Source: Pseudomonadaceae bacterium
GTDB taxonomy: Bacteria; Pseudomonadota; Gammaproteobacteria; Pseudomonadales; Azotimanducaceae
Assembly (NCBI GenBank): GCA_024743175.1
Contig: JANSXA010000002.1
Location: forward strand, 372,001 to 436,000
Length of the DNA stretch: 64,000 bases
Direction of reading: 5' to 3'
The position numbers and the translations under genes are program-made. Shown piece after piece: positions 27,383 through 35,832 of the stretch; position 1 is the first letter of the stretch, and each line of letters opens with the position of its first letter. The notes under the pieces were generated by a model, which worked only from the letters and a program-made list of their open reading frames with translations, was not told the origin of the DNA and made no database searches.

Positions 27383-28135
27383 ATGCAGCGATGGCCACAG
27401 AAGTTCATGCAGGCATATAGCAAAATGCATCGTTACGAAAGCATTTCATCCGAGTTTGATGATCTGACTACGGCAGACGCCTACGATATCCAGCGTCAAT
27501 ATGTCGCCTTACGCGATGAAGCCATTACCGGCTACAAAGCTGCTCTGACCGCACCGGCAGGACAAGCTGCTATGGGCATAGACCACCCGGTTGTAGGGGT
27601 ACTGCTGGCCAGCGGCGCTTTTCCAGCAAACAAACCTGTTGAGGTGCAACAGCAGATTCTGCTGGAAACAGAAATAGCCTTTGTCACCGCCTCCAGCATC
27701 AGCCATGCAGTAAGTCCTGAAACGGTTATGGATTTAATGGACAGCTGCCAGGGTGTGGTTGAACTGGCGTCCCCTAACCTGGCCAACAAACCCAACGGCC
27801 TGGATCTGATTGCCACCAACTCAGCATCGTTTGGCTACATCGAAGGCCTGCGCCAGCCAATCCCAAGCAGTTACAGGCTTGACGCAATTGCCGTGAGCCT
27901 TGAAAAAGAAGGGGAAACCCTGATGTCAGGTAACGCAGGAGAAGTGATGGGCGGCCAGGTGGACGCCCTCTGCTGGCTCATCAACCAGACTCTTGAGCTG
28001 GGTTACAGCATAGAAGCCGGTCATATTCTGTTGACCGGTTCTATCGGTGGTATATTACCCGGCGATCCCGGACACTATTGTGCGCGGTACGAAGACCTCG
28101 GGCAGATTCACTTCAACCTGCCTGCCACACCTTAA
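27383..28135 (+). CDS. MhpD-like 2-keto-4-pentenoate hydratase (FAH superfamily)
   Basis: A 250-residue enzyme of the 2-oxopent-4-enoate hydratase/4-oxalocrotonate decarboxylase group. It has the family N-terminus (TTADAYDIQRQYVALRDE), the metal-binding Glu pair in LLETEIAFV, the later Glu in CQGVVELASPN, and the C-terminal GHILLTGSIGGILPGDPGHY. In meta-cleavage pathways it hydrates 2-hydroxypentadienoate, but no ring-cleavage genes are present. A strong AGGAGG site (27368-27373) lies 9 bases before ATG. The 3' end overlaps the convergent substrate-binding-protein gene by 23 bases. Family call is strong; the pathway is unknown. Confidence 0.88.
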   Translation: MQRWPQKFMQAYSKMHRYESISSEFDDLTTADAYDIQRQYVALRDEAITGYKAALTAPAGQAAMGIDHPVVGVLLASGAFPANKPVEVQQQILLETEIAFVTASSISHAVSPETVMDLMDSCQGVVELASPNLANKPNGLDLIATNSASFGYIEGLRQPIPSSYRLDAIAVSLEKEGETLMSGNAGEVMGGQVDALCWLINQTLELGYSIEAGHILLTGSIGGILPGDPGHYCARYEDLGQIHFNLPATP

Positions 28136-29867
28136 TCAATTCGTCGTAGGGTACCGTTTCCCCCTGGGGTTTCTCATCCGCTAACGCAGGCTTCGGTGCT
28201 CCAGGTTGCTGTAACCAGTATTGTGGGTCCTGTGGTTCATTTAACTGAGGTCCGCATTCACCCAGCACACCGTGCCGCTCAAGCCGGGCCAGCACTGCAT
28301 CCTGCTGTTCAGCCAGACTATCCATTGCCTGCTGAGCGGTGACTTCACCACTGACAGCGTTAGCAACATTTGCCCACCAAAGCTGAGCAAGCTTGGGATA
28401 ATCGGGTACGTTGGTACCCGTAGGCGTCCACAGTGTACGTGCCGGGCTACGATAAAACTCAACCAGTCCACCCAGCTTCGGCGCCATGTCCGTCATTGCC
28501 TGGGTATTCAGATCAGAATTGCGAATGGGTGTTAAACCGACCAGGGTTTTCTTCAACGATACAGATTTTGACGTCACAAATTGCGCGTACAACCAGGCAG
28601 CTTTGCGGCGTTCCAGCGGGGTGCTCTTCATCAACGTCCAGGCACCGGTATCCTGATACCCCAGCTTCATGCCTTCTGACCAGTAAGGGCCGTGAGGTGA
28701 CGGTGCCATGCGCCACTTCGGCGTGCCGTCTTCGTTAACCACCGCAAGATCCGGCTTGATCATGTCTGCCGTAAACGTGGTGTACCAGAATATCTGCTGG
28801 GCAATCTGACCCTGGGCTGGCACCGGGCCTGCTTCAGAGAAGGTCATGCCGCCCGCTTCCGGTGGCGCAAAGCGTTTCAACCAATCGATGTATTTCTGCA
28901 ACGCATAAACCGCTGCAGGACTGTTTGCTGCTCCACCGCGACTGACAGAGGAGCCTACGGGGCGACAGTCTTCTACCCGAATACCCCACTCATCGACCGG
29001 CAGACCATTGGGAAGCCCCGGATCGCCGGCGCCAGCCATGGATAACCAGGCATCGGTAAAACGCCAGCCTAATGAAGGGTCTTTTTTGCCATAGTCCATG
29101 TGTCCGTAGACGCGTTGGCCGTCTATTTCACGTACATGTTCGGAGAAGAACTCGGCTATGTCCTGATAGGCACTCCAGTTCACCGGCACACCCAGCGGGT
29201 ATCCATAACGCGATTCAAACTGCGCCATCAGTTCGGGATTGGTGAACCAGTCGTATCGGAACCAGTAGAGGTTGGCAAACTGCTGATCCGGCAACTGATA
29301 GATTTTGCCGTCCGGTCCTGTGGTGAAACTGATGCCGATAAAATCATCAAGATCAAGGGTCGGAGAAGTGACGTCAGCGCCCTCACCGGTCATGAAATCA
29401 CTCAGCGGTACAACATAACCATATCGCGCATGGGTCCCTATCAGATCAGAGTCGTTCACGTAGGCGTCGTAAACGTTTTCACCGGACTGCATCTGGGTCT
29501 GCAGTTTCTCGATCACATCCCCTTCCTGGATCAGGTCGTGAGTAACCGCTATACCGGTGATGTCGTAAAACGCTTTTGTCAGCGTTGTGCTTTCGTATTC
29601 GTGAGTGGTCAGGGTTTCGGAGACAACATTAATCTCTAGTCCACGCAGCCCAGCCGCCGCTTCGGTAAACCAGGCAAGCTCCGCCAGCTGTTCTTCGGGA
29701 TTTAAAGAAGTGGGCTGAAACTCTTCGGCAGCCCAGCGGGCAGCGTTCGCTGCAAAATCTATCTGTACCTGCGGGCTGGATTGTGAAGCGGGTTGTTCAG
29801 AACAGCCGACGCTTATCAACAATGAAGGGAGTAAAAGTGTCGCTGTCAGTGTGTGCCATCGTTTCAC
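28113..29867 (-). CDS. glpV: Glycerol-type ABC transporter substrate-binding lipoprotein
   Basis: A 584-residue extracellular solute-binding protein, long for the family but normal for GlpV. The signal LLLPSLLISVGC is a lipobox with Cys at about residue 22. Blocks such as EEFQPTSLNPEEQ, FRYDWFTNPELMAQFESRYGYPLG and GLTPIRNSDL fit the GlpV clade described in Rhizobium leguminosarum. It starts with GTG and is last of six minus-strand genes in the exact order S-T-P-Q-U-V. It delivers glycerol or a related small polyol to the GlpPQ permease. The gene order is the strongest evidence. The last 23 bases overlap the convergent FAH-family gene. Confidence 0.85.
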   Translation of the reverse strand: MKRWHTLTATLLLPSLLISVGCSEQPASQSSPQVQIDFAANAARWAAEEFQPTSLNPEEQLAELAWFTEAAAGLRGLEINVVSETLTTHEYESTTLTKAFYDITGIAVTHDLIQEGDVIEKLQTQMQSGENVYDAYVNDSDLIGTHARYGYVVPLSDFMTGEGADVTSPTLDLDDFIGISFTTGPDGKIYQLPDQQFANLYWFRYDWFTNPELMAQFESRYGYPLGVPVNWSAYQDIAEFFSEHVREIDGQRVYGHMDYGKKDPSLGWRFTDAWLSMAGAGDPGLPNGLPVDEWGIRVEDCRPVGSSVSRGGAANSPAAVYALQKYIDWLKRFAPPEAGGMTFSEAGPVPAQGQIAQQIFWYTTFTADMIKPDLAVVNEDGTPKWRMAPSPHGPYWSEGMKLGYQDTGAWTLMKSTPLERRKAAWLYAQFVTSKSVSLKKTLVGLTPIRNSDLNTQAMTDMAPKLGGLVEFYRSPARTLWTPTGTNVPDYPKLAQLWWANVANAVSGEVTAQQAMDSLAEQQDAVLARLERHGVLGECGPQLNEPQDPQYWLQQPGAPKPALADEKPQGETVPYDELIKVWQAG

Positions 29868-29912
29868 GGTGTCTGTTCCATCCGGGTCTTGAAAGCATCC
29901 AGTATAAAGAGG

Positions 29913-30185
29913 TTATCCCCAGCGCATAAGTAGCACAGCCCATAACACCGCCAATAGCGAAGCGCCCCAGAGCGCACCGCCGAGGGTACCCAGCCAGAGC
30001 AGATGGATAAAAGCCGCGCTCAACAGACTGATGAAAAAACGATCGCCCCGGGTTGTCTGCATCGGCAGAAAACCTTTCGCCAGACGTGTCGGTGAACGCA
30101 GCTCAAAAACCGTCAGGATCAGCAGGGCAAGACCAATCGCCGAAAAAAACAATGCCGTGGGCAGGGTCCAGGCCATCCAGCTCAT
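29913..30185 (-). CDS. glpU: Small membrane protein of the glycerol ABC transporter (DUF2160)
   Basis: A 90-residue protein with two to three hydrophobic segments. It matches the DUF2160/GlpU pattern: MAWTLPTALFF at the N-terminus, ELRSPTRLAKGFLP, TTRGDRFFISLL in the loop, and a C-terminal membrane segment ending VLLMRWG. Its function is not known, but it is kept between the permeases and the binding protein in glp ABC operons. Its ATG overlaps the upstream permease stop by 4 bases, and glpV begins 45 bases downstream. Confidence 0.85.
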   Translation of the reverse strand: MSWMAWTLPTALFFSAIGLALLILTVFELRSPTRLAKGFLPMQTTRGDRFFISLLSAAFIHLLWLGTLGGALWGASLLAVLWAVLLMRWG

Positions 30186-30988
30186 GACACACGCCCCAGC
30201 GCAAAACCTTTCACCAGGTCTTTGCGCACAAACCAGACGACCAGGATGCCCGGCACCACCGTCAGCACACCTGCCGCAGCCAGCACGCCCCAGTCCATAC
30301 CTGATGCGCTGACAGTACGGGTCATGACCACTGCAATTGGTTTAGTGGCGGCACCGGACAGGGTTCGTGCCAGCAACAGCTCAACCCAGCTGAACATGAA
30401 ACAGAAAAAGAGCGTGACCCCAAGGGCACCGCGATTGATCGGCAGAAAAACGCGGAAGAAGAAATACAGAAAGCTGTGACCATCAAGGCGCGCCATTTCG
30501 TCAAGCTCCGTGGGCACACCCGAGAAGAACCCTTCCAGGATCCACACCGCCAACGGCACGGTAAACAGACAATGGGCAAGGGCTATGGCCAGCGGTGTAT
30601 CAAACAAACCAATTGCCGAATAAAGCTGGAAAAAGGGCAAAAGGAAAACCGCAGGGGGCGCCATTCTGTTAGTCAGTAACCAGAAGAACAGCTGTTTATC
30701 CCCTAAGAAACGATACCGCGAAAACACATAAGCCGCCGGTATGGCAACGCTCAGCGACAGCAGCGTATTCAACCCGACATAAGTTAACGAGTTGGCAAAA
30801 GCCTCGTACCAGACCGGGTTGGAAAATATCTCCGCAAAATTCAGCCAGGTTGGAGATGCGGGCAGCACTGAAAATTCGCCGGCAATCTCCGCATTACTGC
30901 GCAGCGCCATGGAAACCAGCCAGTAAAGCGGCAGCAGCAGGTAAACAAGATAACCACAGAGTATCCAACGGCTCATATTAGTCTTCAT
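30182..30988 (-). CDS. glpQ: Glycerol-type ABC transporter permease
   Basis: A 268-residue MalG-type inner-membrane permease with six predicted helices. The cytoplasmic EAA loop that contacts the ATPase is visible as PTELDEMARLDGHSFLYFFF. The family N-terminus YLVYLLLPLYWLVSMALR is present. It pairs with the upstream MalF-type permease, whose stop codon lies within this gene's first 11 bases. The call as GlpQ rests on position within the S-T-P-Q-U-V order and on the neighbouring DUF2160 gene. Confidence 0.87.
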   Translation of the reverse strand: MKTNMSRWILCGYLVYLLLPLYWLVSMALRSNAEIAGEFSVLPASPTWLNFAEIFSNPVWYEAFANSLTYVGLNTLLSLSVAIPAAYVFSRYRFLGDKQLFFWLLTNRMAPPAVFLLPFFQLYSAIGLFDTPLAIALAHCLFTVPLAVWILEGFFSGVPTELDEMARLDGHSFLYFFFRVFLPINRGALGVTLFFCFMFSWVELLLARTLSGAATKPIAVVMTRTVSASGMDWGVLAAAGVLTVVPGILVVWFVRKDLVKGFALGRVS

Positions 30989-31847
30989 TTCTAGCCACCA
31001 CCGAACTGTAGAATAACCAGCAGAAAAGCAGAATGAAAAGAAAGTAAATCACCGAGAAAGCCGCTGCCGGACCCAGATCAAACTGGCCAACCGCCATGGT
31101 TGCCAGGTGCTGGCTGAGCAACGTCGTTGCATTACCAGGCCCACCGCCGGTTAACACAAACGGCTCGGTGTAAATCATAAAACTGTCCATCAGCCGCAGC
31201 AGCACAGCGATGATCAACACGCCACGCAGCCGGGGCAGTTCAACATAGCGGAACATCTGCCAGCGATTGGCACCATCCAGTTCGGCGGCCTGATAAAAAG
31301 GCTGCGGTATCGACGTGAGGCCCGCAAATGCCAACAGTGCCACCAGCGACGTCCAGTGCCAGACATCCATCATCACCAGAGTTATCCAGGCGTGCAGCGG
31401 ATCTGATGTGTAGTTGTAGGTGATACCCAGAGCGTTAATTGTCACCCCTAACAAGCCAATGTCCGGTCGTGCAAAGATCTGCCAGATGGTGCCGACCACG
31501 TTCCAGGGTATGAGCAGCGGCATCGCCAGAACCACAAGAATCAAAGGTGTCATGCGGCTGTTCTGGGGAATGCCTTTGGCCACCCAGATGCCCAAGGGTA
31601 TCTGGATGGTTAAGATTGTCAGGCTGAAAGCTACCTGGCGGAGAAACGCTTCGATAAAGCGAGGATCGTTGAGGGTTTGTTCGTACCACTGCAGCCCGAC
31701 AAAAAACCGCGTATTGAAATCCAGAATATCCTGCACGGAATAGTTGACCACGGTCATCAGTGGAATCACTGCGCTGAACGCAACAATCAGCACAACGGGC
31801 AACACGCCCAACCACGCCCGGTTATTCTGCGGCCTAAACGAACTCAT
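30978..31847 (-). CDS. glpP: Glycerol-type ABC transporter permease
   Basis: A roughly 289-residue MalF/UgpA-type permease with six predicted helices. The EAA loop appears as IPQPFYQAAELDGANRWQMF. The N-terminal cytoplasmic segment is short (NNRAWLGVLPVVLIVAFSA). The frame is open to 31886, but ATG 31847, preceded by AGGTGG, gives the usual length and overlaps the upstream ATPase stop by 14 bases. It forms a heterodimer with the next permease. Overlaps across the operon indicate translational coupling. Confidence 0.88.
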   Translation of the reverse strand: MSSFRPQNNRAWLGVLPVVLIVAFSAVIPLMTVVNYSVQDILDFNTRFFVGLQWYEQTLNDPRFIEAFLRQVAFSLTILTIQIPLGIWVAKGIPQNSRMTPLILVVLAMPLLIPWNVVGTIWQIFARPDIGLLGVTINALGITYNYTSDPLHAWITLVMMDVWHWTSLVALLAFAGLTSIPQPFYQAAELDGANRWQMFRYVELPRLRGVLIIAVLLRLMDSFMIYTEPFVLTGGGPGNATTLLSQHLATMAVGQFDLGPAAAFSVIYFLFILLFCWLFYSSVVARNED

Positions 31848-32865
31848 GGCTGCCCACCTGCTGCTCGTTCGTGAAGGCCACCCCACGCAGTACTTGCACC
31901 TGCAGCTGTGATCCGATCAGACGATCTTGAACATCTGGCAACTGTCCGCGCACGACCACTTCGCCATGGGCTGTGTCCAGCACCATTAAACCGGCGGGCT
32001 GTCCCTGCTGAGCACCTTCAATGCGCACCCGCTGCAGCGTGCCTGATAACTGACCTGCATTCGACAATTGTGCCCACTCCGGCCGGAAACCAATACGCTG
32101 GGCAGTGCTTACACTCAGTGCGTCTGCAGCCACAAAATTCATGCCGGGACTACCGACAAAGTGCCCGACAAATTCATGCTGGGGCGATTGATAGACTACT
32201 TCCGGCGTATCTGTCTGCAGGATACCACCAGCGGCGAGAATAGAGACGCGATCTGCAAAAGTCAGGGCTTCAGTCTGATCGTGGGTCACATAGATCATGG
32301 TGACCTGTAAGTCTGCCTGCACACGCCGCAGGGTTTGACGCAGCTGCCACTTTATCTTTGGCTCCACGGCAGTCAGGGGTTCATCCAGTAAAACAAGGGA
32401 GACGTCCGGACGTGCCAGGGCCTTGCCTACGGCGACGAGCTGTTTCTGGAACAGTGACAACGCGCGCGGCTTCTGCTCAAGCAACTGGCCCAGTTCGAGT
32501 TCATCGCAGATGTAGGTCACGCGTTCATCGATAACTTGACGCGCAAAACCGCTGTTACGCAGGGGAAAAGCAAGGTTTTCAGAAACATTCAGTGATTCGT
32601 AGAGAACCGGAAACTGGAACACCTGGGCTACGTTGCGGGCGCGGCCGCTCAGCTGTGAAACATCTTCGCCGTTGAAGTGCAGCTGGCCGTTTGTGGGGTG
32701 CAGGATTCCCGATAACAGGTTTAACAACGTTGTTTTACCTGCGCCACTGGCGCCAAGCAGCGCATGTGCCTCACCGTCCGCGACACTTAGATTAAGATCG
32801 CTCAGGGTTGCCTCGGTTGCCCCGGGATAGGTAAAACCGATCTGTTGCAGATCAACTGCCGCCAT
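31834..32865 (-). CDS. glpT: Glycerol-type ABC transporter ATP-binding protein, degenerate signature
   Basis: A 343-residue ATPase of the MalK/UgpC group. The Walker A motif is GASGAGKTT and Walker B is VLLDEPL. The signature is not LSGGQ but ALSLFQKQ, followed by EPKIKWQLRQTL where most MalK-like proteins have a different helix. Non-canonical signatures at this position occur in the GlpT clade, so this is a clade feature rather than damage. A C-terminal regulatory (TOBE/MalK-like) domain follows from about residue 235. It overlaps the stop of glpS by one base. It should form a heterodimer with GlpS with unequal ATP sites. Confidence 0.87.
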   Translation of the reverse strand: MAAVDLQQIGFTYPGATEATLSDLNLSVADGEAHALLGASGAGKTTLLNLLSGILHPTNGQLHFNGEDVSQLSGRARNVAQVFQFPVLYESLNVSENLAFPLRNSGFARQVIDERVTYICDELELGQLLEQKPRALSLFQKQLVAVGKALARPDVSLVLLDEPLTAVEPKIKWQLRQTLRRVQADLQVTMIYVTHDQTEALTFADRVSILAAGGILQTDTPEVVYQSPQHEFVGHFVGSPGMNFVAADALSVSTAQRIGFRPEWAQLSNAGQLSGTLQRVRIEGAQQGQPAGLMVLDTAHGEVVVRGQLPDVQDRLIGSQLQVQVLRGVAFTNEQQVGSHEFV

Positions 32866-33827
32866 TAGAACTGCACCACATCACTGGCAGACGCACCTAT
32901 TTTAAGATGTTGTCCTGGTGAGATTCTTAACATGCCATCACACCGCATGACCCACTGCGCACCCTCTACTTCGCCATGCACAAAAGACTCACTGCCGTTT
33001 GTTTCAAAAGCAGATACCTGCATATCAAAGGTCATGTCGATACCTGTGTCTGTCACTGTACGCAGGTGTTCCGGGCGCAAAGCGCAGATTCTGGAGTCGC
33101 GCTCAAACTTATTGACCCCGGGGTCAGCCATCAACTGCATCGCAGCAAGACTCTGTGGCCGCAGATAAACATCCAGCGGCGCGCCAGCCTGCAGCTTCTC
33201 ACCCGCTGCAAGCAGCAACACTTCATCACCCAGGGTAAATGCATCACGCGGGTCACTACTGGTGTAGATGACAATGGTATTCGTCTCTCGCAGTAATTCC
33301 CGCAGTTCAATCTCCAACGCTTCGCGCAGTTTGAAATCCAGATTCACCAGGGGTTCGTCAAGCAGCAGAACAGGTGCCTGTTTCGCCAGCGCACGGGCGA
33401 TAGCAAGGCGCTGCTGCTGACCACCGGATAACTCATGGGGTAATCGTGACAGCAGGGAATGTATCTGCAGCTTGTGCGCCAGTTCATCAACACGCGCGGC
33501 AACGGTTTTTTTATCCATCATCCCCTGACCTCGCCGTGCCAGCAGCGGCGACGCGATGTTCTGTGCAACCGTCAAGTTGGGATAATTGACGAAAGCCTGG
33601 TAAACCATACTGACGGGTCGCTTGCGGGGATCAACCGTCTTCAGATCAATACCATCGAGCAGAACCTGACCACGAGCACGGGAATTCTGCCCGGCAACAA
33701 GGCGGCACAAGTTGGTTTTACCCGATTGGTTTGCCCCAAGTACAACGGTGATCTGCCCGGGCGCAAACTGATGATCAAACTCAGCCTGGCTCTCTGTCTG
33801 CAGATGCGCGCCTACAAGCTCAAGCAT
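32865..33827 (-). CDS. glpS: Glycerol-type ABC transporter ATP-binding protein
   Basis: A 320-residue MalK-group ATPase, first gene of the six-gene transporter operon. The Walker A motif is GANQSGKTN, an unusual Asn-Gln variant with the Lys kept. The signature is canonical, ELSGGQQQRLAIARAL, and Walker B with catalytic Glu is VLLLDEPLVNLD. The C-terminal TOBE-like regulatory domain spans about residues 235-320. It is divergent from the MBL-fold gene. The proteobacterial glp ABC system imports glycerol with high affinity. No glpK, glpD or glpR is in the window, so the substrate is inferred. Confidence 0.88.
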   Translation of the reverse strand: MLELVGAHLQTESQAEFDHQFAPGQITVVLGANQSGKTNLCRLVAGQNSRARGQVLLDGIDLKTVDPRKRPVSMVYQAFVNYPNLTVAQNIASPLLARRGQGMMDKKTVAARVDELAHKLQIHSLLSRLPHELSGGQQQRLAIARALAKQAPVLLLDEPLVNLDFKLREALEIELRELLRETNTIVIYTSSDPRDAFTLGDEVLLLAAGEKLQAGAPLDVYLRPQSLAAMQLMADPGVNKFERDSRICALRPEHLRTVTDTGIDMTFDMQVSAFETNGSESFVHGEVEGAQWVMRCDGMLRISPGQHLKIGASASDVVQF

Positions 33828-33844
33828 CGACGGCTCTGCAATTT

Positions 33845-33870
33845 ATAGCTGGCGGGATTCATAGCTGGCG
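33845..33870. repeat. Direct repeat ATAGCTGGCG in the glpS/MBL divergent region
   Basis: ATAGCTGGCG occurs at 33845-33854 and again at 33861-33870, a 16-base period, beginning 18 bases upstream of the glpS start. Direct repeats about one and a half helical turns apart can be regulator sites. Here the function is only a guess. Confidence 0.35.
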
Positions 33871-33983
33871 TGCCTTCAATCAAACGATTTAAGATGCTAC
33901 ACGGACACAGCGGCATTGCCTATGCAAGCCAAGCCATCTCGGACATACGCAACCCGCTATCGGGAGCCCGACAAACACGAACA

Positions 33984-35696
33984 ATGAAACCATTTATTCC
34001 TGACTCACTACCTGACGTTACACCTGCTGAAGGTCCCGCCGGTCAGCTCGCTCACCCGGACGCGGTCGCCCAGACACAACGGCTGTCACCGGCAATTTAC
34101 GCTGTGGGCGAGCGCGCCTGGTGTGTGGTGGGCAACGGTCTGTCGAACCAGACTTTTATCGCCGGAGAAAACGGCATCATCGCCATCGACAGCGGTGAGT
34201 GCATTGAAGAGATGCGCGACGCCGTGAAACAACTGCGTAAACATACCCAGGCCCCCATCGTCGCCTGCATATATACACACTTTCACTACGTGAACGGCAC
34301 TGCAGCGCTGCTGGAAGAGGTGGGACCCGACTATCTGCAAGTCTACGGACACCATCTGATTGCGGCCAATCGGGCACGTTTTGGCGGCGAGGTCGGCCCC
34401 CGATCGAGCCGCGGCCTGGTACACCAGTTTGGTGTATTGCTGCCTGAAGATGGTCCGGACGGACTGCTGCACTGCGGGTTAGGCCTGGAACTGCGCAATG
34501 CAGCCCATGCGCCTTTTACGGCGGGTTATATCGCTGCCCAGCACACCATCAGTAAACCGACCACACATACGATCGCTGGTCTGCAGGTCGAATTCACACC
34601 GGCACCGTCAGATGCTAACGATTCCATGACACTGTGGTTTCCCGAGCTGGGCATCTGCGTCAACAACCTGATCTGGCCGGCATTGTTCAACATTTACGCC
34701 ATACGCGGAGAAGAGTACCGCGACCCGCGCGAGCTTCTGACCGGCATAGACCACATTGCAGGGCTGGAACCTGAACATCTGATCTGTACCCATGGGCCGC
34801 CGTTATCCGGTGGACCGGTTACCGCGGCCATAACCGATTATCGTGATGCCATTGCTTTCATCTGGGATCAGACCGTACGCGGCATCAACCAGGGACTGCG
34901 ACTGAGTGCCCTGACGGAACAGGTGCAGCTGCCCGAGCGGTTCAAAAGATCTTATTTTACTCAGCAGTTGTATGGCCTGGTGGAACATCATGTCCGGCAG
35001 ATTCACGCGGGTTTGTTCGGCTGGCTGGACGAAGACGAAAGCCATATCTTCCCGATGCCGGAGCAGGAGCGTTGTGCGCGCCTTATTCAGGGTTTTGGTG
35101 GGGCCGCGGCAGTTCGATCACAAGCTCAGGCGGCACTCACCGCAGGCGATCTTCGCTGGGCAGCTGAGCTGGCAACCTGGCTGATACGTGACGCCAACGC
35201 CAACGCATCAGACCGGCAATTGCTCGCACAGGTCTTACGGCAAATGGCCCAGCGAACACCCTCGGCCAACGTACGCAACTGGTGTTTAACCCGGGCCTTA
35301 AAACTTGAAGGACAGATCGATCTGAATCGCTTCAACATCCATCGTTTCCGCCTGGAAGACATTATGTCCGCAGCACCAACCCGCTATATCAGCGTCATGC
35401 GGGTGCTGGTAGACCCCAATCGCGCACCCGACGACGTGTTGGAGATGGCCTGGCACTTTGCCAGTGGTGAACAGGCAGGGCTCGCTCTACGGCGCGAAGT
35501 CGCTGTACCTACTGATGGCGCTTCTGCGGAGCTGCACATCCACCTGAGTCATGAGACATGGGCGATGATTCTGAGCAATAAACTGAACCTGTGGGATGCA
35601 GAAACACAGAATCTGATTTCGATGGTGGGTGATCGCGCGCATCTGACCTCATTCTGGCAGACATTTGATCTTGAAAGCCTGCAAGCCGGGTCCTGA
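33984..35696 (+). CDS. Alkylsulfatase-like MBL-fold protein with altered metal motif
   Basis: About 570 residues with the layout of alkyl/aryl sulfatases of the SdsA1/BDS1 type: an MBL domain, an alkylsulfatase dimerisation domain (residues about 310-440, QIHAGLFGWLDEDESHIFP) and an SCP2-like C-terminal domain. The metal motif normally written THxHxDH reads THFHYVNG, so the Asp and last His are missing, although later elements (CTHGPPLSG) remain. It may bind one metal or none, or act on another substrate. The frame is open from GTG 33870 and an ATG exists at 33894. ATG 33984 is chosen because homologues start near MKPFIPDSLPD. Divergent from glpS. Confidence 0.75.
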   Translation: MKPFIPDSLPDVTPAEGPAGQLAHPDAVAQTQRLSPAIYAVGERAWCVVGNGLSNQTFIAGENGIIAIDSGECIEEMRDAVKQLRKHTQAPIVACIYTHFHYVNGTAALLEEVGPDYLQVYGHHLIAANRARFGGEVGPRSSRGLVHQFGVLLPEDGPDGLLHCGLGLELRNAAHAPFTAGYIAAQHTISKPTTHTIAGLQVEFTPAPSDANDSMTLWFPELGICVNNLIWPALFNIYAIRGEEYRDPRELLTGIDHIAGLEPEHLICTHGPPLSGGPVTAAITDYRDAIAFIWDQTVRGINQGLRLSALTEQVQLPERFKRSYFTQQLYGLVEHHVRQIHAGLFGWLDEDESHIFPMPEQERCARLIQGFGGAAAVRSQAQAALTAGDLRWAAELATWLIRDANANASDRQLLAQVLRQMAQRTPSANVRNWCLTRALKLEGQIDLNRFNIHRFRLEDIMSAAPTRYISVMRVLVDPNRAPDDVLEMAWHFASGEQAGLALRREVAVPTDGASAELHIHLSHETWAMILSNKLNLWDAETQNLISMVGDRAHLTSFWQTFDLESLQAGS

Positions 35697-35725
35697 ACAC
35701 ACCTGTTCGAGGTCATCTACGTTAC

Positions 35726-35761
35726 ATTCCTGATTGGAATATATTGCTTTTCAATTATTCC
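35726..35761. promoter_or_regulatory. Candidate operator upstream of isocitrate lyase
   Basis: Three half-sites alternate in direction: ATTCC (35726-35730), GGAATA (35736-35741) and TATTCC (35756-35761). The region is A/T-rich and lies 72-107 bases upstream of the isocitrate lyase ATG, where a promoter or regulator site is expected. The binding protein is unknown. Confidence 0.3.
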
Positions 35762-35832
35762 TTTTAACCTGAGCGACCAGATTGGTATCTTGCCCGCCCT
35801 TCGGCAACAACCAGAGACTTAGGATAAAAAAT

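Noticed and set aside
29100-29639. Plus-strand ORF of 179 codons within glpV.
   Set aside because: It is antisense to a conserved binding protein and has no ribosome binding site.
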